DNA of 64,000 bases from Lepidostoma basale (GCA_022606425.2 JAHDVF020000508.1:434001-498000), one strand, 5' to 3'; positions 9,500 to 19,449 are shown, counted from the first letter of the stretch. Translations and numbers: made by a program. The notes: generated from the letters alone by a model not told the origin.

Positions 9500-10215
9500 A
9501 TGAATTTCTAGAACTTATATTATATTTTTAGGAATGACATATTTCGCCTTATTTAGTCAAAATTAAATGTCTACATTTGAAAAAAAACGTTTTTCTTATA
9601 AAATATAATGAAACTTTGAAAAACAGACGTTGTCATTCGTACAAGAAGGTATATGTAAACGGCGTGAACGGAGCTAGAAATAGAGAAGGCCGAGGAAAAC
9701 GTGGCACGATCAAATCAATCAAATATTGAATGTCGGTCACGTGAGGAGTCGGAAAAATCGACGTGCGTGCATGACAAGATGTATGAATGTAGAGGAATTG
9801 AGAGACGTATGTCAGGACAGAACAGTGTGACGTTCCATTCTTTCTGCCTACCCCTCCGGGGAGACGGCCTGATGGTAAGTTAGTTAGTCATTCGTACAAA
9901 TTTTTCAACATTATTTATTATACATTTTGATGATAACGTCTGTTTTCAAGAAGATTAATTGTATTATATTATATATAAATTAAATGAAAACGTCTGTTGA
10001 CAAGGCGAAAACATGTCATTCCAATAAGATATAATAAAACTTCTAGAAAACAGACGTTTTCATTCGTATGAATTTTTCAACATTATTTTGATGATAACGT
10101 CTGTTTTCAAGAAGGTTTATTTTATTGTATTAAAATTGAATGAAAACGTCTGTTGACAAGGCGAAATCGTGTCATTCCCATAACATATAATAAAACTTCT
10201 AGAAAACGTACGATT
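9500..10215. repeat. HR-B repeat cluster
   Basis: Several partial HR-B units: TATTTTTAGGAATGACAT at about 9525; GTCATTCCAATAAGATATAA and ACTTCTAGAAAACAGACG at 10013-10050; GAAAACGTCTGTTGACAAGG at 10141-10160; and their inversions. One unit was the target of the KDESR insertion at 9645-9886. Confidence 0.6.
9645..9886 (+). mobile_element. KDESR-LINE (subfamily c) with 13-bp TSD
   Basis: 5'-truncated copy starting in KKVYVNGVNGARN, then GKRGTIKSIKY-type frameshifted sequence, RACMTRCMNVE and the SAYP end with TTAG repeats. Direct repeat GTCATTCGTACAA at 9632-9644 and 9887-9899. Confidence 0.88.
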
Positions 10216-10319
10216 TTATTATTATTAAAAAAATGTTTAATTTTTTTTTTGGAAATGGTTCTTTTATTTATGTAGCGATAATAAACGCTTAATAAAACAA
10301 GTTCCTTCATTCGGTATCG

Positions 10320-10560
10320 CTTCCTTCCCAATATTTGAGTGCGCCGGTAGCGGCACGGGCCGCGCACAATGCTGCGCACAATGGCTGCGCACCAGCTGTC
10401 GGAAGCAGCCCCGTCGGCACACGACCTATTTTTTCTCTATTTAATTCAAATTCACGGCGCAAGGGCCCCAAATTAAAGAAAAAAAATGGTGTACAACAGA
10501 CCCCGGAGTTTGTTCTCGTAATATTTGCGCGCCTGGCGGCGTATGTTGTATTTAGACTGG
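10320..10560. other. GC-rich block, unassigned
   Basis: GCGCCGGTAGCGGCACGGGC and two GCTGCGCACAATG-like repeats stand out. Open frames are short. It may be a regulatory or exonic relic. No domain recognised. 10560-10900 is AT-rich without features. Confidence 0.25.
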
Positions 10561-10904
10561 AGTTCGAGATTAGACAATGTTCTGGTTTTTTTTACACCGC
10601 ACAGATGTTCGAATGAGGTTATGCCATGTTAGATTTGAGTAGTGCATCATAACAGAAAGTTGTTAGTTAAATTTATTGTTATTAAATCTCTTAAATGAAA
10701 ATTTTAAATTTGTCATTTATTTCTTCTATGTTCGCCATACTTGGCTTTTATGTGACTATTTTTTTTTTCAAAACTGTTCTTAATTTTATTTAGGACGCAT
10801 TTATTTTAAAACTGAACATATTTATAAACAATTTTATTTATATTTTGAATATGTATCTTTATAATAGACGGAGAATATAATATAAGAGACCGGAGTACGT
10901 AGTC

Positions 10905-11060
10905 GAGGAAGATGGAGGAAAACATGGCATGACAAAATTAATCAAATTTTAAAGATTGGTCATTTCAGAAGCCGGAAGAATCGACGTGCGTGTATGACTC
11001 GATGTATGAATGTGGAGGAAGCTAGAGAGTTATGTCAGGATAGAATAGTGTGGCGACATG
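10905..11060 (+). mobile_element. KDESR-LINE (subfamily d) fragment
   Basis: GTAGTCGAGGAAGATGGAGG, then AATCGACGTGCGTGTATGAC and GAATGTGGAGGAAGCTAGAG: the RPRKTW to VCQ region in the d-type spelling. Confidence 0.7.
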
Positions 11061-11114
11061 CTCGCTAGTCGATTGTTCCTACTTGGAACAAACATGGTCG
11101 CTTTTCAATAATGG

Positions 11115-11400
11115 ATTAATTTGGTGATGCCATGTTTTCCTTGGCCTTCCTCGACTTCTTTTTACATTCACACTACTTATAATATCTTTTTAACCATTCT
11201 TCCTTCATCCATTTCTTCCATATATCCAAACCATCTTAGTGACCCAGTCTTAATTTTATTTAGGACGCATTCATTATATTATTCTATCATACATTGTTTT
11301 TCAGCATATTAATCTTAGTGATCTCATTTCTATGGGATTAATACTACTTTTATCCTTATTTTGCCAACTCCAAGCTCCACTTCCATACAAATGGTTTTGA
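11115..11400 (-). mobile_element. KDESR-LINE (subfamily a) fragment
   Basis: Reverse copy lacking its 3' end, with TTTGGTGATGCCATGTTTTC, the FGHM region and CAAGCTCCACTTCCATA. The stretch TTAATTTTATTTAGGACGCA inside it also occurs at 10780-10800. Confidence 0.75.
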
Positions 11401-11454
11401 TTACTTTGTTTTTTGTTTCCAGCACCCAGATTTATTTTGTTTCCAGCACCAATC

Positions 11455-11615
11455 ATCCAATGAATACGTCAGTTTTCTAGAAGTTTTATTATATTTTATG
11501 GGAATGACATGTTTCGCCCTTCTAAGGCATTATCATAATGCCTTAGAAAGGCTAAACATGTAATTTCCCATAAAATATAATAAAACTTCTAGAAAACTGA
11601 CGTTTTAATTCGTAT
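11455..11615. repeat. HR-B fold-back repeat
   Basis: Near-perfect palindrome: TCTAGAAGTTTTATTATA to its complement TATAATAAAACTTCTAGA. Central GCATTATCATAATGC. The unit GCCTTAGAAAGGC-TAAACATGT is a decayed HR-B hammerhead-like hairpin. Confidence 0.75.
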
Positions 11616-11624
11616 TAATTAAAA

Positions 11625-11960
11625 ACTTTGTTATAAATATCACAATTGATTATATTTTGTCGCTACAGCTGTTTCGCTAACCAATGTTAGCATCGTCGAG
11701 TCTTACAATCAACGACAAAGTTGCGACAAAATTTAATCAATTGAGATATTTATAACAAAGTTTTTTAAGTAGTCCATTGTTTTGGCCGAAACACTATGAT
11801 TCCTTAACATTTTGAACTATTAAATTAAATAACTTTGTTATCGTAACATTGTAACACCTGATGATGTTAACATAGGTTGATGAAACAGCTGTCGCGTAAA
11901 ATAAAAAACAATTTTGATACAAAAAACAAAGTTATTTAATTTAACAGTTTACTAAGTTTT
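11625..11960. repeat. HR-A repeats, facing pair
   Basis: A minus-strand unit at 11650-11700 (TTAGCGAAACAGCTGT when reversed) and a plus-strand unit at 11850-11900. Between them lies TGTTTTGGCCGAAACACTAT, an inverted HR-A flank. Confidence 0.7.
11854..11897 (+). ncRNA. Hammerhead-ribozyme-like motif (HR-A)
   Basis: Stem I ACAC/GCGT with one A-C mismatch. Core CTGATGA (11858-11864), extra T. Stem II GTTAAC/GTTGAT with loop ATAG, all six pairs kept using wobbles. GAA, stem III ACAG/CTGT loopless (11885-11892), C11893. Relative to the GTCAAC/GTTGGC version at 25958-25973, the stem II changes preserve pairing. Confidence 0.5.
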
Positions 11961-11965
11961 TTATT

Positions 11966-12505
11966 TAAAAAACTAACTAACTAACTAACCATAGGGGGGT
12001 AGGCAGAGAGGATGGATCGCCACAATGGCCTATCCTGGCGTACCTCTCGGGATTCCTCTACATTCATACATCGTACCATACACGCACGTCGATTATTCCG
12101 ACTTCGAATGTGGCCGTCTTTTAGTAATTGATTGATTTGGTCATGCCATGTTTTCCTCGGTCGTCCTCGGCTTCTTTTCTCACGCTGCTTTTCTACTCAC
12201 GCTGCTTGTGCACAACTTTTTAACCATTGTACTCTCATCCATTCGTTCCATATGTCCAAACCATCTCAGGGATCCTTTTTTAATTTTATTCATGATGCAG
12301 TCATCTGCCTTACATTTCTTTCTTATTTCATCATTCGGTTTTCTATCATACAATGTTTTCCCGCACATTATTCTTAGTGATCTCATTTCTACGGCGTTTA
12401 TCCTGCTTTCATCCTTCTTTTGCCAGCTCCAAGCTTCACTTCCATACATGAGGGTTGGCACTAGAACTCCATTGTGTACTGCCATCTTTGCTTCTGTGGA
12501 TATTT
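11966..12505 (-). mobile_element. KDESR-LINE (subfamily a) 3' end
   Basis: Tail at left (CTAACTAACTAACC). Reverse reading gives LMYGSEAWSWQKKDESRIN, MCGKTLYDRKPNDEIRKKC, RWFGHMERM. A GCTGCTTTTCTACTCACGC insertion disrupts the SVSGKRSRG region. 5' end at ATATCCACAGAAGC. Confidence 0.87.
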
Positions 12506-13040
12506 TTTTATTATTTAAACAGTTGTTGAAATATCAAAGCGTTTCCGCCAAAACAATGGATAATTATAATTGTTGGCTGTGCCGATTGGTGAAAGCATAG
12601 TTAGGCTAATTATTAATATGTTTATGTGGAATTGCGTTATGATACATAATGATATAACAAAGGTTAAGGTGTGAGTAAGGAGATATTAGTAACTATTGAT
12701 ACCGCCAAAGTGCGTGAATCAGAATGTCCAACTAATATTCGGTGATTCATCATCTAAACACAGTTCAGCTCAAATCAAACATTTCCTCGGTGATAACGGT
12801 GTGTATTCAAGGCATATTTGAATAAATATTATCTGTAATACTCATATGTACTTCAAAACTACAAAAAAATATTTAATCACTACTATAAGCTAAAGTAAAT
12901 CCGACTTAAGTGTTAAAAACATGTATTATACTATTGTTTTAACACATTAATTAATGCCAGAACAATTTTTACATCCAATGTTATTCTGACATGTTATTGT
13001 TATTCCATTGACATGTAATTGTTACATGACAATGTTATTC
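12506..13040. other. Spacer with HR-A end scrap
   Basis: 12517-12560 matches the HR-A flank (GTTGAAATATCAAAGCGTTT and CAAAACAATGG). The remainder is AT-rich with no feature recognised. Confidence 0.4.
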
Positions 13041-13041
13041 C

Positions 13042-13221
13042 ACAACTAACTAACTAACTAACCATCACGCCGTCTCCCCGAAAGGGTAGGCAGAATGAAT
13101 GGACTGCCACACTTTAATCGATGCGGCACTCCATCCTTCTCTTTTCGCCATCGCGAGAGACGCGGTGTGATGGGTTGCGAACCTCATCGTCACCAAAAGG
13201 CATCTCCCGCGCACACTTCGA
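13042..13221 (-). mobile_element. R3 composite element, 5'-truncated
   Basis: The tail and SAYPFGE-like 3' end are KDESR-type. Upstream is replaced by a segment whose plus strand carries CGCGGTGTGATGGGTTGCGA and CATCTCCCGCGCACACTTCG, as in the copies at 41957, 47615 and 62615. Confidence 0.75.
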
Positions 13222-13510
13222 TCCACATATTCAATAAAATGATAAAATTCGTCACAGAAAACCAATTAACTGTATTGGACTGGGCAAGAAATTCGCCAGA
13301 CATAAACCCGATTGAAAATCTATGGGGCAATCTGAAGAGAACCGGCTCTTCAAAATTGATTGCACTACGGTGGAGAAGTTCATTTCGTCCATAATTCAGG
13401 TATGGTTTCGAGACGAAAAATTGTCGTCCATGTGCCAAAACCTCATAGAATTGATGCCATGAAGAGTATTTTCTTTGATTGAGGCCAAAGAAGGTCATAT
13501 TAAATATTAG
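13222..13510 (+). pseudogene. Tc1/mariner transposase C-terminal remnant
   Basis: Reads HIFNKMIKFVTENQLTVLDW then ARNSPDINPIENLWGNLKR, the DxNPIEN-LW block that follows the second catalytic Asp region in Tc1-like DDE transposases. After a frameshift near 13350 it continues VEKFISSIIQVWF-like sequence, CQNLIELMP, then EAKEGHIKY-like sequence just before the family's usual stop. The N-terminal DNA-binding and first catalytic regions are absent. Inactive. Confidence 0.85.
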
Positions 13511-13570
13511 TTGGTGATATTAAGTTCTATTTTTTTTAAAACTAACAAATAAAAGATTTTCTAAAACTTT

Positions 13571-13772
13571 TTATCTTGTTTCAATTAATCTGTTCGATAC
13601 TGTAATTGCCTTAGATGAAAGAAGCAGTTTGCTGAATTTTTTATTGATTTGAGTTTTCAATGAAAGATCAGTCCCTAGATGGACGCCAAGAAGTTTTATT
13701 GATACTTTGGGAGAGATATCTGTGTCGGATGTAAATACTGGTGAGCGATCAATTAAGTTTTGGCGCTTCATA
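13571..13772 (-). mobile_element. CR1/L2-like LINE fragment
   Basis: The reverse strand reads SIKLLGVHLGTDLSLKTQIN, the K-LG-LD-L...INK block on the C-terminal side of a LINE reverse transcriptase. The same SLKTQINK word occurs at 20676 in the larger CR1/L2-like copy. Confidence 0.7.
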
Positions 13773-13779
13773 GAAGCGA

Positions 13780-13930
13780 AGTTAAATGAATATGAAGGTG
13801 TAAGCTTCAATGAAGGTGGAAGCCTTCGAAACATGTCGAGAAAAATAAACTGAAAAGTGAAAAAAAAACAGTGTTTTAATTCATAAAAAAATTCGTCATT
13901 ATGGAAATCCACAGTTTTAACAACTTAAGT
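13780..13930 (+). repeat. HR-C repeat copy
   Basis: AGCCTTCGAAACATGTCGAG followed by AAAAATAAACTGAAAAGTG and CAGTGTTTTAATTCATAAAA. The 5' core is altered. Confidence 0.65.
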
Positions 13931-13964
13931 TTATCTAAAATCAATGTTATTCTGTTTTAAAACA

Positions 13965-14065
13965 GTTTATCGGAGTACTATGTCCAGCAGTGGACGACAT
14001 TGGCAATACAGCTTAATAGTTGTATACAGTAAGTGGGTTCTAATAACCTGCTGTATAAATATGTG
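13965..14065 (+). mobile_element. RTE-type LINE 3' end sharing its tail with SINE S1
   Basis: GTACTATGTCCAGCAGTGGA is the usual C-terminal/3' end of insect RTE-like LINEs. It is followed by TTGTATACAGTAAGTGGGTT and ACCTGCTGTATAA, which also end SINE S1 at 27785-27822. Confidence 0.6.
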
Positions 14066-14309
14066 GAAAGCAACGGGAAACTACCACATTAAGGACCCAA
14101 GTGGCATCCCGAGAACTAGCAAAAATGTTACACTTTAAAATCAATCCCATGGATTGAAACTAACGCGAAGGATTATTATGTAACCAATGCTATTGTTACC
14201 TAGAAAACGATTTCGCGTATGAACCAATTATGTTTCTAGCAAATGTAATTATTAAAAACAAATGTAATTATTTAACATATTTTAATATTTTATTCTTTAT
14301 TTGTTTCAG

Positions 14310-14363
14310 GTATGTGAATACAATAAGATTAACTTAAACGCACCCAAGTGGACTGAGAAACAA
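14310..14363 (+). CDS. Candidate host micro-exon (18 codons)
   Basis: A pyrimidine-rich acceptor (TTCTTTATTTGTTTCAG, ending 14309) and a consensus donor (CAA|GTAAGT at 14364) bracket exactly 54 bases. In frame 1 they read VCEYNKINLNAPKWTEKQ with no stop. Length is divisible by three, with both junctions in phase 0. I do not recognise the protein. Neighbours are transposon relics, so this would be a small exon inside a long repeat-filled intron of a plus-strand host gene. Chance cannot be excluded. 14066-14309 and 14370-14494 contain nothing else recognisable. Confidence 0.45.
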
Positions 14364-14635
14364 GTAAGTGGAAAAATTTATTTATTTTTGCAATCTGAAT
14401 AATTTCTCACTGATGGACTCAAACCCGCATCCGGGTATGACACTTACCGACTAAGCTTTATCGAGAAAATAATTTCGCTTAGTAAAATTATTGAGTTACT
14501 TCAGATTTCACACATGACTTTAACATTAAATTGTATGACTATATACTCGTACAGTTTGCAGGAAGAAAGAGTGACTATTTTATCACTGAAGAAAAACACA
14601 CGGATCATCGATGAACATCAACGTTTTCCATCTTC

Positions 14636-14935
14636 TTCTTTCGATGCCGCGTCAGGTCCCTCCAACGTTGGCGATCACTGCAGCAAAGGCATCTCTATCC
14701 TGCGCCACTTGGAACAGGTTCTGAACTCTTGTTATTCCTGTCCACTCTTTGATGTTCCGCAGCCAGGACAGCTGCTTTCTACCAACTCCCCGACGTCCCT
14801 CCACTTTACTCATTAATATCAGTCGAAGGAGGTGGTATTTTTCTCCCCATAGCAAATGACCCAAAAATGAGAGCTTTCTAATTTTCACACTCGACAACAG
14901 CTCTCTATTGGCTCTGGCTCTCTGTAGTACGTCTG
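14636..14935 (-). mobile_element. SWLRN-LINE 3' end
   Basis: The reverse strand reads SSVKIRKLSFLGHLLWGEKY, LLRLILMSKVEGRRG, QLSWLRNIKEWTGITRVQNL and FQVAQDRDAFAAVIANVGGT, then a GAA-type tail. This is the C terminus of a LINE of the 'LEAFEMW..YRR.L.IPW' type. Confidence 0.85.
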
Positions 14936-15114
14936 CATTACTGATATATGAGGTATATATTTTATGTTATTATTAAATAACAACATATTTTATGAGACTT
15001 ATTAAATAACAGCGAACAATGTTTTAGGAGCTCTCTTAAATCTCTCCTCGAATTTCTAAGATGCCCGGCGCACTCAGAGTGACATAAAAAGTAAAGAAAT
15101 ATTTTAGAGAGTTA

Positions 15115-15450
15115 CATAAAACATACATACAAATACACCGTTTCCCCGCAGGGGTAGGCATAGAGAATAGACCGCCACACTACTCTATCCTGAGAAACCT
15201 CCCTAGATTCCTCCAAATTCATACAACGAGTCACACACGCACGTCGATTCTTCCGACTTCTTACATGACCAATCTTTAAAATTTTATTAATTTGGTCATG
15301 CCATGTTTTCCTCGGTCTACCTAGATTCCGTACTCGATTTACATTGTTAACGTATACTTTACTAACCATTCTTTCTCCATCCATGCGCTCCCTATGTCCG
15401 AACCAACTAAGCGATCCTTTCAAAATTTTATTCATATTAACAGTAAAAGT
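15115..15450 (-). mobile_element. KDESR-LINE (subfamily d) fragment
   Basis: The reverse strand reads MNKILKGSLSWFGHRERMD, GRPRKTWHDQINKIL, RACVTRCMNLEESREV and VWRSILYAYPCGE. It lies between the two arms of the large inverted repeat. Confidence 0.85.
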
Positions 15451-15454
15451 AGGT

Positions 15455-15990
15455 TTCATTCGTGGCGAAAGGTTGCTCCAAACTTTTTTTATTAAATTAC
15501 ATTGGTTTAGATGGAAAACTGATTAAATGTTATATATGGTCTGTTCTACTATATAGCTGCGAAACCTGGACTCTGAAAGTGAATGTATTGAAGCGGTTGG
15601 AAGCGTTCGAGATGTGGATATACCGCAGAATACTCCGTATACCGTGGAGCGACAGGGTCAGTAATGCAGACGTACTACAGAGATTCAGAGCCAATAGATA
15701 GCTGTTGTCGAGTGTGAAAATTAGAAAGATCTCATATTTGAGTCATGTGCTAAGGGGAGAAAAATACCACCTCCTTCGACTGATATTAATGGGTAAAGTG
15801 GAGGGATGCCGGGGAGTTGGTAGAAGGCAGCTATCCTGGTTGCGGAACATCAAAGAGCGAACAAGAATAATAAGAGTTCAGAACCTGTTGCAAGTGGCGC
15901 AAGAGATGCCTTTGTTGCAGAGATCGCTAACGTTGAGAGGACCTGACACGGCACCGAAAGAAGAAGATGGAAAACGTTGATGTTCGTCGA
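15455..15990 (+). mobile_element. SWLRN-LINE 3' part
   Basis: WSVLLYSCETWTLKVN, LKRLEAFEMWIYRRILRIPW, an in-frame stop near 15700, SSVKIRKISYLSHVLRGEKY and QLSWLRNIKERTRI. The ACGAAAGAAGAAG tail ends it. More of the coding region is kept than in the left arm. Confidence 0.85.
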
Positions 15991-16105
15991 TGATCCGTAT
16001 GTTTTTCTTTAGTGATAAAATAGTCACTTTTTCTTCCTGCAAACTATATATAGTCGTATAATTAATGGATTAAGTCATATGTGAAATCTGAAGTCTCTAA
16101 TTAAT

Positions 16106-16555
16106 AATGAAATCACACCTGATTGGTAGTTTATTACAGTAATGGCTTGTTAACCAAGACGGTAACCCGTAATCTTCAATGATTATCAGATGAGCAATAT
16201 CAACACCTGGTTGCTTAATGCCAAGTGGACCCATTAAGAAATCCGCTACTGAATCAGCGAATCTCAAATGATTTGCTCTCGCCTCCCATTTCCCAAAATT
16301 AGAATTCATCACAGTTATCACCAAAGAGTACGTGCAGATTGTCACTAGCTTATAGTATTAATGTACTAAAAATAAAAAACGATATTAAATAATGTTTTGA
16401 ACTAATGGTGTTAATTTTATGTAAGATAATATCTCGTATTACTAATTTAGTAATGAAATTATATGTTTTTAATGCCAATATTTATTACTAATGATAATTG
16501 ATTTTTTTATATACATGTTAAGCATATTTTTAATGGTTATTAATGAAATTTTAAA
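16106..16555. other. Unassigned AT-rich spacer
   Basis: A minus-strand 82-codon open frame (16097-16345) includes NHLRFADS, reminiscent of the RT NHLRFADD box. The rest does not fit a reverse transcriptase, so I do not call it. Confidence 0.3.
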
Positions 16556-17285
16556 AAACTAACTAACCACCACGCCAGAGAGAATGGACCGACTGCTCTG
16601 TCCCGACATACCTCTCGAGCTTCCTCTAAATTCATACATCGTAATACGCACGGAAGCACGTTTATAAGGGACGGAAAAATGGAGAAAGACATCGAAAGGA
16701 GGGTTGGTGCTGGGAATAAAATAAATGGCGCACTCAAAGTCATTACAGCAAATAGAAATATATCCACAGAAGCAAAGATGGCAGTACACAATGGAGTTCT
16801 AGTGCCAACCCTCATGTATGGAAGTGAAGCTTGGAGCTGGCAAAAGAAGGATGAATGCAGGATAAACGCCGTATAAATGAGATCACTAAGAAAAATGTCC
16901 GGGAAAACGTTGTATGATAGAATACCGAACGATGAAATAAGAAAGAAATGTAAGGCAGATGACTGCATCATGAATAAAATTAAAAAAGGATCCCTGAGAT
17001 GGTTCGGACATATGGAACGAATGGATGAGAGTAGAATGGTTAAAAAGTTGTACACAAGCAGCGTGAGTGGGAAAAGAAGCCAAGGACGACCGAGGAAAAA
17101 ATGGCATGACCAAATTAATCAATTACTAAAAGGCAGCCACATTCGAAGTCGGAACAATCGACGTGCGTGCATGGTAAGATGTATGGATGTAGAGGAAGTT
17201 CGTGAGGTATGCCGGGACAGGCCAGTGTGGCGATACATCCTCTCTGCCTACCCCTCCGGGGAAATGGCGTGATGGTTAGTTAGTA
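16556..17285 (+). mobile_element. KDESR-LINE (subfamily a), near-open copy
   Basis: Starts with an inverted tail scrap (16556-16660), then a plus-strand copy: MEKDIERRVGAGNKINGALK, MAVHNGVLVPTLMYGSEAW, KKDECRINAV, one TAA stop at 16874-16876 (other copies have GAA). It is then open through RWFGHMERM, GRPRKKWHDQIN, RACMVRCMDVEEV and SAYPSGEMA to the stop and TTAG tail. About 195 codons with only one internal stop suggest a relatively young copy. EKDIERRVGAG is the RT C-terminal segment. Confidence 0.88.
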
Positions 17286-17489
17286 ATATGCACGCTCGTC
17301 GTTTTGAAGTTTTATAAATGTAATTTATGTTGAAATTACAAGAATAAAGGAAATGTAAGAAAGCTAGCCCTGGTGATGACCATTGCTTATGTGTTAAGCT
17401 TCCCATTACTTATCAAATCAAAACAGTTTATTTTCGCATAAGATTGGATCCCATTTATTATTATTATTATTTATTGTAAAAAAGTTATA

Positions 17490-17720
17490 TGTTTACGATG
17501 CAAATGGAACCAGAAATAAAGGAAGACCAAGGAAAACGTGACACGATCAAATAAATCAAATATTGAATGTCGGCCACGTGAGGAGTCAGAGAAATCGACG
17601 CGCGTGCAAGACACGATGTATGAATGTTGAGGAAGCAAGAGAAATATATCAGGAAAGAAAAGTGCGGCAGTCCATTCTTTCTGCCTACCCTTTAGGGAGA
17701 CGGCGTGATGGTTAGTTGCC
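17490..17720 (+). mobile_element. KDESR-LINE (subfamily b) fragment
   Basis: GTTTACGATGCAAATGGAAC, then the RPRKT region, TCGACGCGCGTGC and CTGCCTACCCTTTAGGGAGA with a GATGGTTAG end. It directly abuts the next a copy at GGTTAG|TTGCCGAACG. Confidence 0.75.
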
Positions 17721-17721
17721 G

Positions 17722-18065
17722 AACGACAAAATAATACAAACGACATCATAAGTAAAATTAAAAAAGGATCCCTGAGATGGTTTGGACATATGGAACGAAG
17801 GAAAGAAAGAAGTAGGGTTAAAATGTTATACACAAGCAGTGTGAGTGAGTCGAAAAGCCGTGGAATACCAAGTAACGCATGGCATGACCAAATTAATCAA
17901 ATATTGAAAGGCGGCCACATTCGAAGTCGGAAATCGACGAGCGTGTATGTTACAATGTATGCATGTGGAGGAATCTAGAGAGGTATGTCAGGACAGAATG
18001 GTATGGTGTTCCATCCTCTCTGTCTACCCCTCCGGGGAAACGGCGAGATAGTTAATTAGATGGTT
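17722..18065 (+). mobile_element. KDESR-LINE (subfamily a) fragment
   Basis: Begins at the PNDEI position, then RWFGHMERR, KMLYTSSVSESKSRG, WHDQINQILKGGH and the SVYPSGE end. Internal deletion in the RACM region. Confidence 0.78.
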
Positions 18066-18072
18066 AGTTAGA

Positions 18073-18250
18073 GGCCTCTCGTGACACCGGTGGGAAGAGC
18101 AATCAGTCTGCTGAACACAATCGGAGATTGACGTCTTTCATATTAGTAAAAGTAGTATACGAGTATATTCATATTAGTAAAAGTAGTATTAGTCGTATAG
18201 TCGTATATAAATATTAGTAAATCGTTTCCACACATTCTTCTCAGATTGGT
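18073..18250 (+). mobile_element. VGRAI-LINE scrap
   Basis: CTCGTGACACCGGTGGGAAG (TPVGRAI) then GACGTCTTTCATATTAGTAA (DVFHIS), followed by duplicated TATTAGTAAAAGTAGTAT units. Confidence 0.65.
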
Positions 18251-18299
18251 TCTCAATCTTCAATCAAGTATCGCTAGGTCTCGGTATAATCAACGGTTA

Positions 18300-18660
18300 G
18301 TTAGAGTTAGAATGTTTCAATCCTGGGATTGGTTTGCAGCAATTTCTTCTATTCTTCTCTTCCATTCTTCCCTGTCTTGTGCGGCTCTTTTGAAATCTGC
18401 ATATGATGAACAGCGCACGTCCACCAACAGGTCCTCCGGGTACTCTTGGCGTGGGCGTCCCCTAGAGTTTGTCCTCTCGGTCATACCCTCCATTATGGCA
18501 TGCAAGAGACCTTCTTGACGTATTACATGGCCGATCCATCTTGCACGCCTTTCGGACAAGGTCCTGAGCAGGTGCCTTCCTATTTCGATTCCTTGAAGAA
18601 CTTCCTTATTCGTGATGTGGTCTCTGCGGGAAATTCCTAATAGTCTTATCATCAACAGTA
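18300..18660 (-). mobile_element. IEEIAANQ-LINE 3' end
   Basis: The reverse strand reads IRLLGISRRDHITNKEVLQG, LSERRARWIGHVIRQEGLLH, EGMTERTNSRGRPRQEY and FKRAAQDREEWKRRIEEIAA. Open for 112 codons. Same family at 56535-57105. Confidence 0.85.
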
Positions 18661-19084
18661 AAGAGACCTAACTTGACACGTAAAAAAAGAAAAAATATCA
18701 CAAGTTTTGTTAGTAGGAATGTTTCGTTTAATAAAATGCTGGTTATTGGTATTATCTGTGCAGGAAATGATTGTTGGAAGGCACGAGCTGTGTTCCCTGC
18801 ACGGTTGAGTAACGCACTTCCTTACATAGCGAGACACTATAAGCTAGTTCTCGGTACTAATGTTGATTCACAATGACCATAATAAATAGAGAACAGTTAC
18901 TTGTTGCGCGTATCAACTTTCATTCGAGCGATTTGCGCATTTTCTGGGCTGTCTCTGTCGAGATGAAAACGATTATAAAAAATATCTCAATAATATTTCA
19001 AGTAAAGCGTCCAAAATTGACGACCTTCTTGACAGAGTGCAAAGAGATCTGACTGCCATACCTGAAGGTCTCGGGATCGATTCT
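18661..19084. other. Unassigned spacer
   Basis: Contains TTCCCTGCACGGTTGAGTAA and other moderately complex sequence. Short frames only, no recognised repeat. Confidence 0.35.
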
Positions 19085-19310
19085 CAAATCAAATCAGTTT
19101 ATTTTCTCGAAAGATAATAAAAACAAGAATTATAATTTAATATATCTATTGAGAACAGGAAAAAATAAAATATATATTACCAGGAACGCGTGAGAGATGG
19201 TTCGACATTAGGAATACAAGATAGGTACTCTATAAAGTCAAGAGTACTTTCACTAATATGAAAGACGTCGATTTCCGTAGCGATCATGTTCAGCAGTTTG
19301 ATTGCTGGCG
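19085..19310 (-). mobile_element. VGRAI-LINE 3' end
   Basis: The plus strand begins CAAATCAAATCAGTTTATTT (reverse of the TTTGA tail). It continues with GGTTCGACATTAGGAATACA and ATGAAAGACGTCGATTTCCG. Confidence 0.78.
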
Positions 19311-19445
19311 ATGGCAGTGTGGTTCTCACAGTGTCTTTGGTCTGGTGTAGAATTCATGTGACAATAAAATGGCGATAGACTAGCTACCTATTACATGTTA
19401 TGAGAATCAATATGATAGCTAAAAAACTAATTGTATACAGTAATT
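19305..19445 (+). mobile_element. SINE S1 body fragment
   Basis: Starts inside the tRNA-like part (GGCGATGGCAGTGTGG), then CACAGTGTCTTTGGTCTGGT and AAAATGGCGATAGACTAGC. Ends ATTGTATACAGTAATTAG. The A box is missing. Confidence 0.75.
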
Positions 19446-19449
19446 AGTA

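Larger units (their letters stand above)
14495..16105. repeat. Large inverted repeat, about 440-bp arms
   Basis: Left arm 14495-14935 and right arm about 15655-16105 are inverted copies. Examples: TCAGATTTCACACATGACTT versus its complement near 16074-16092, and AACATCAACGTTTTCCATC versus GATGGAAAACGTTGATGTT. The arms include SWLRN-LINE ends plus about 140 bp of non-LINE flank, so the duplication is larger than the LINE itself. Confidence 0.75.

Noticed and set aside
12148..12600. A 150-codon open frame and similar frames at 1742-2050, 16540-17055, 43012-43281 and 45546-46034
   Set aside because: These are antisense shadows of the KDESR-LINE coding strand. Their hydrophobic F/L/S-rich sequence follows from reversing K/R/E/M-rich codons.
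16097..16345. RT-like NHLRFADS in a minus-strand frame
   Set aside because: Only one short word matches a reverse transcriptase box. Neighbouring residues do not fit, so it was left unassigned.
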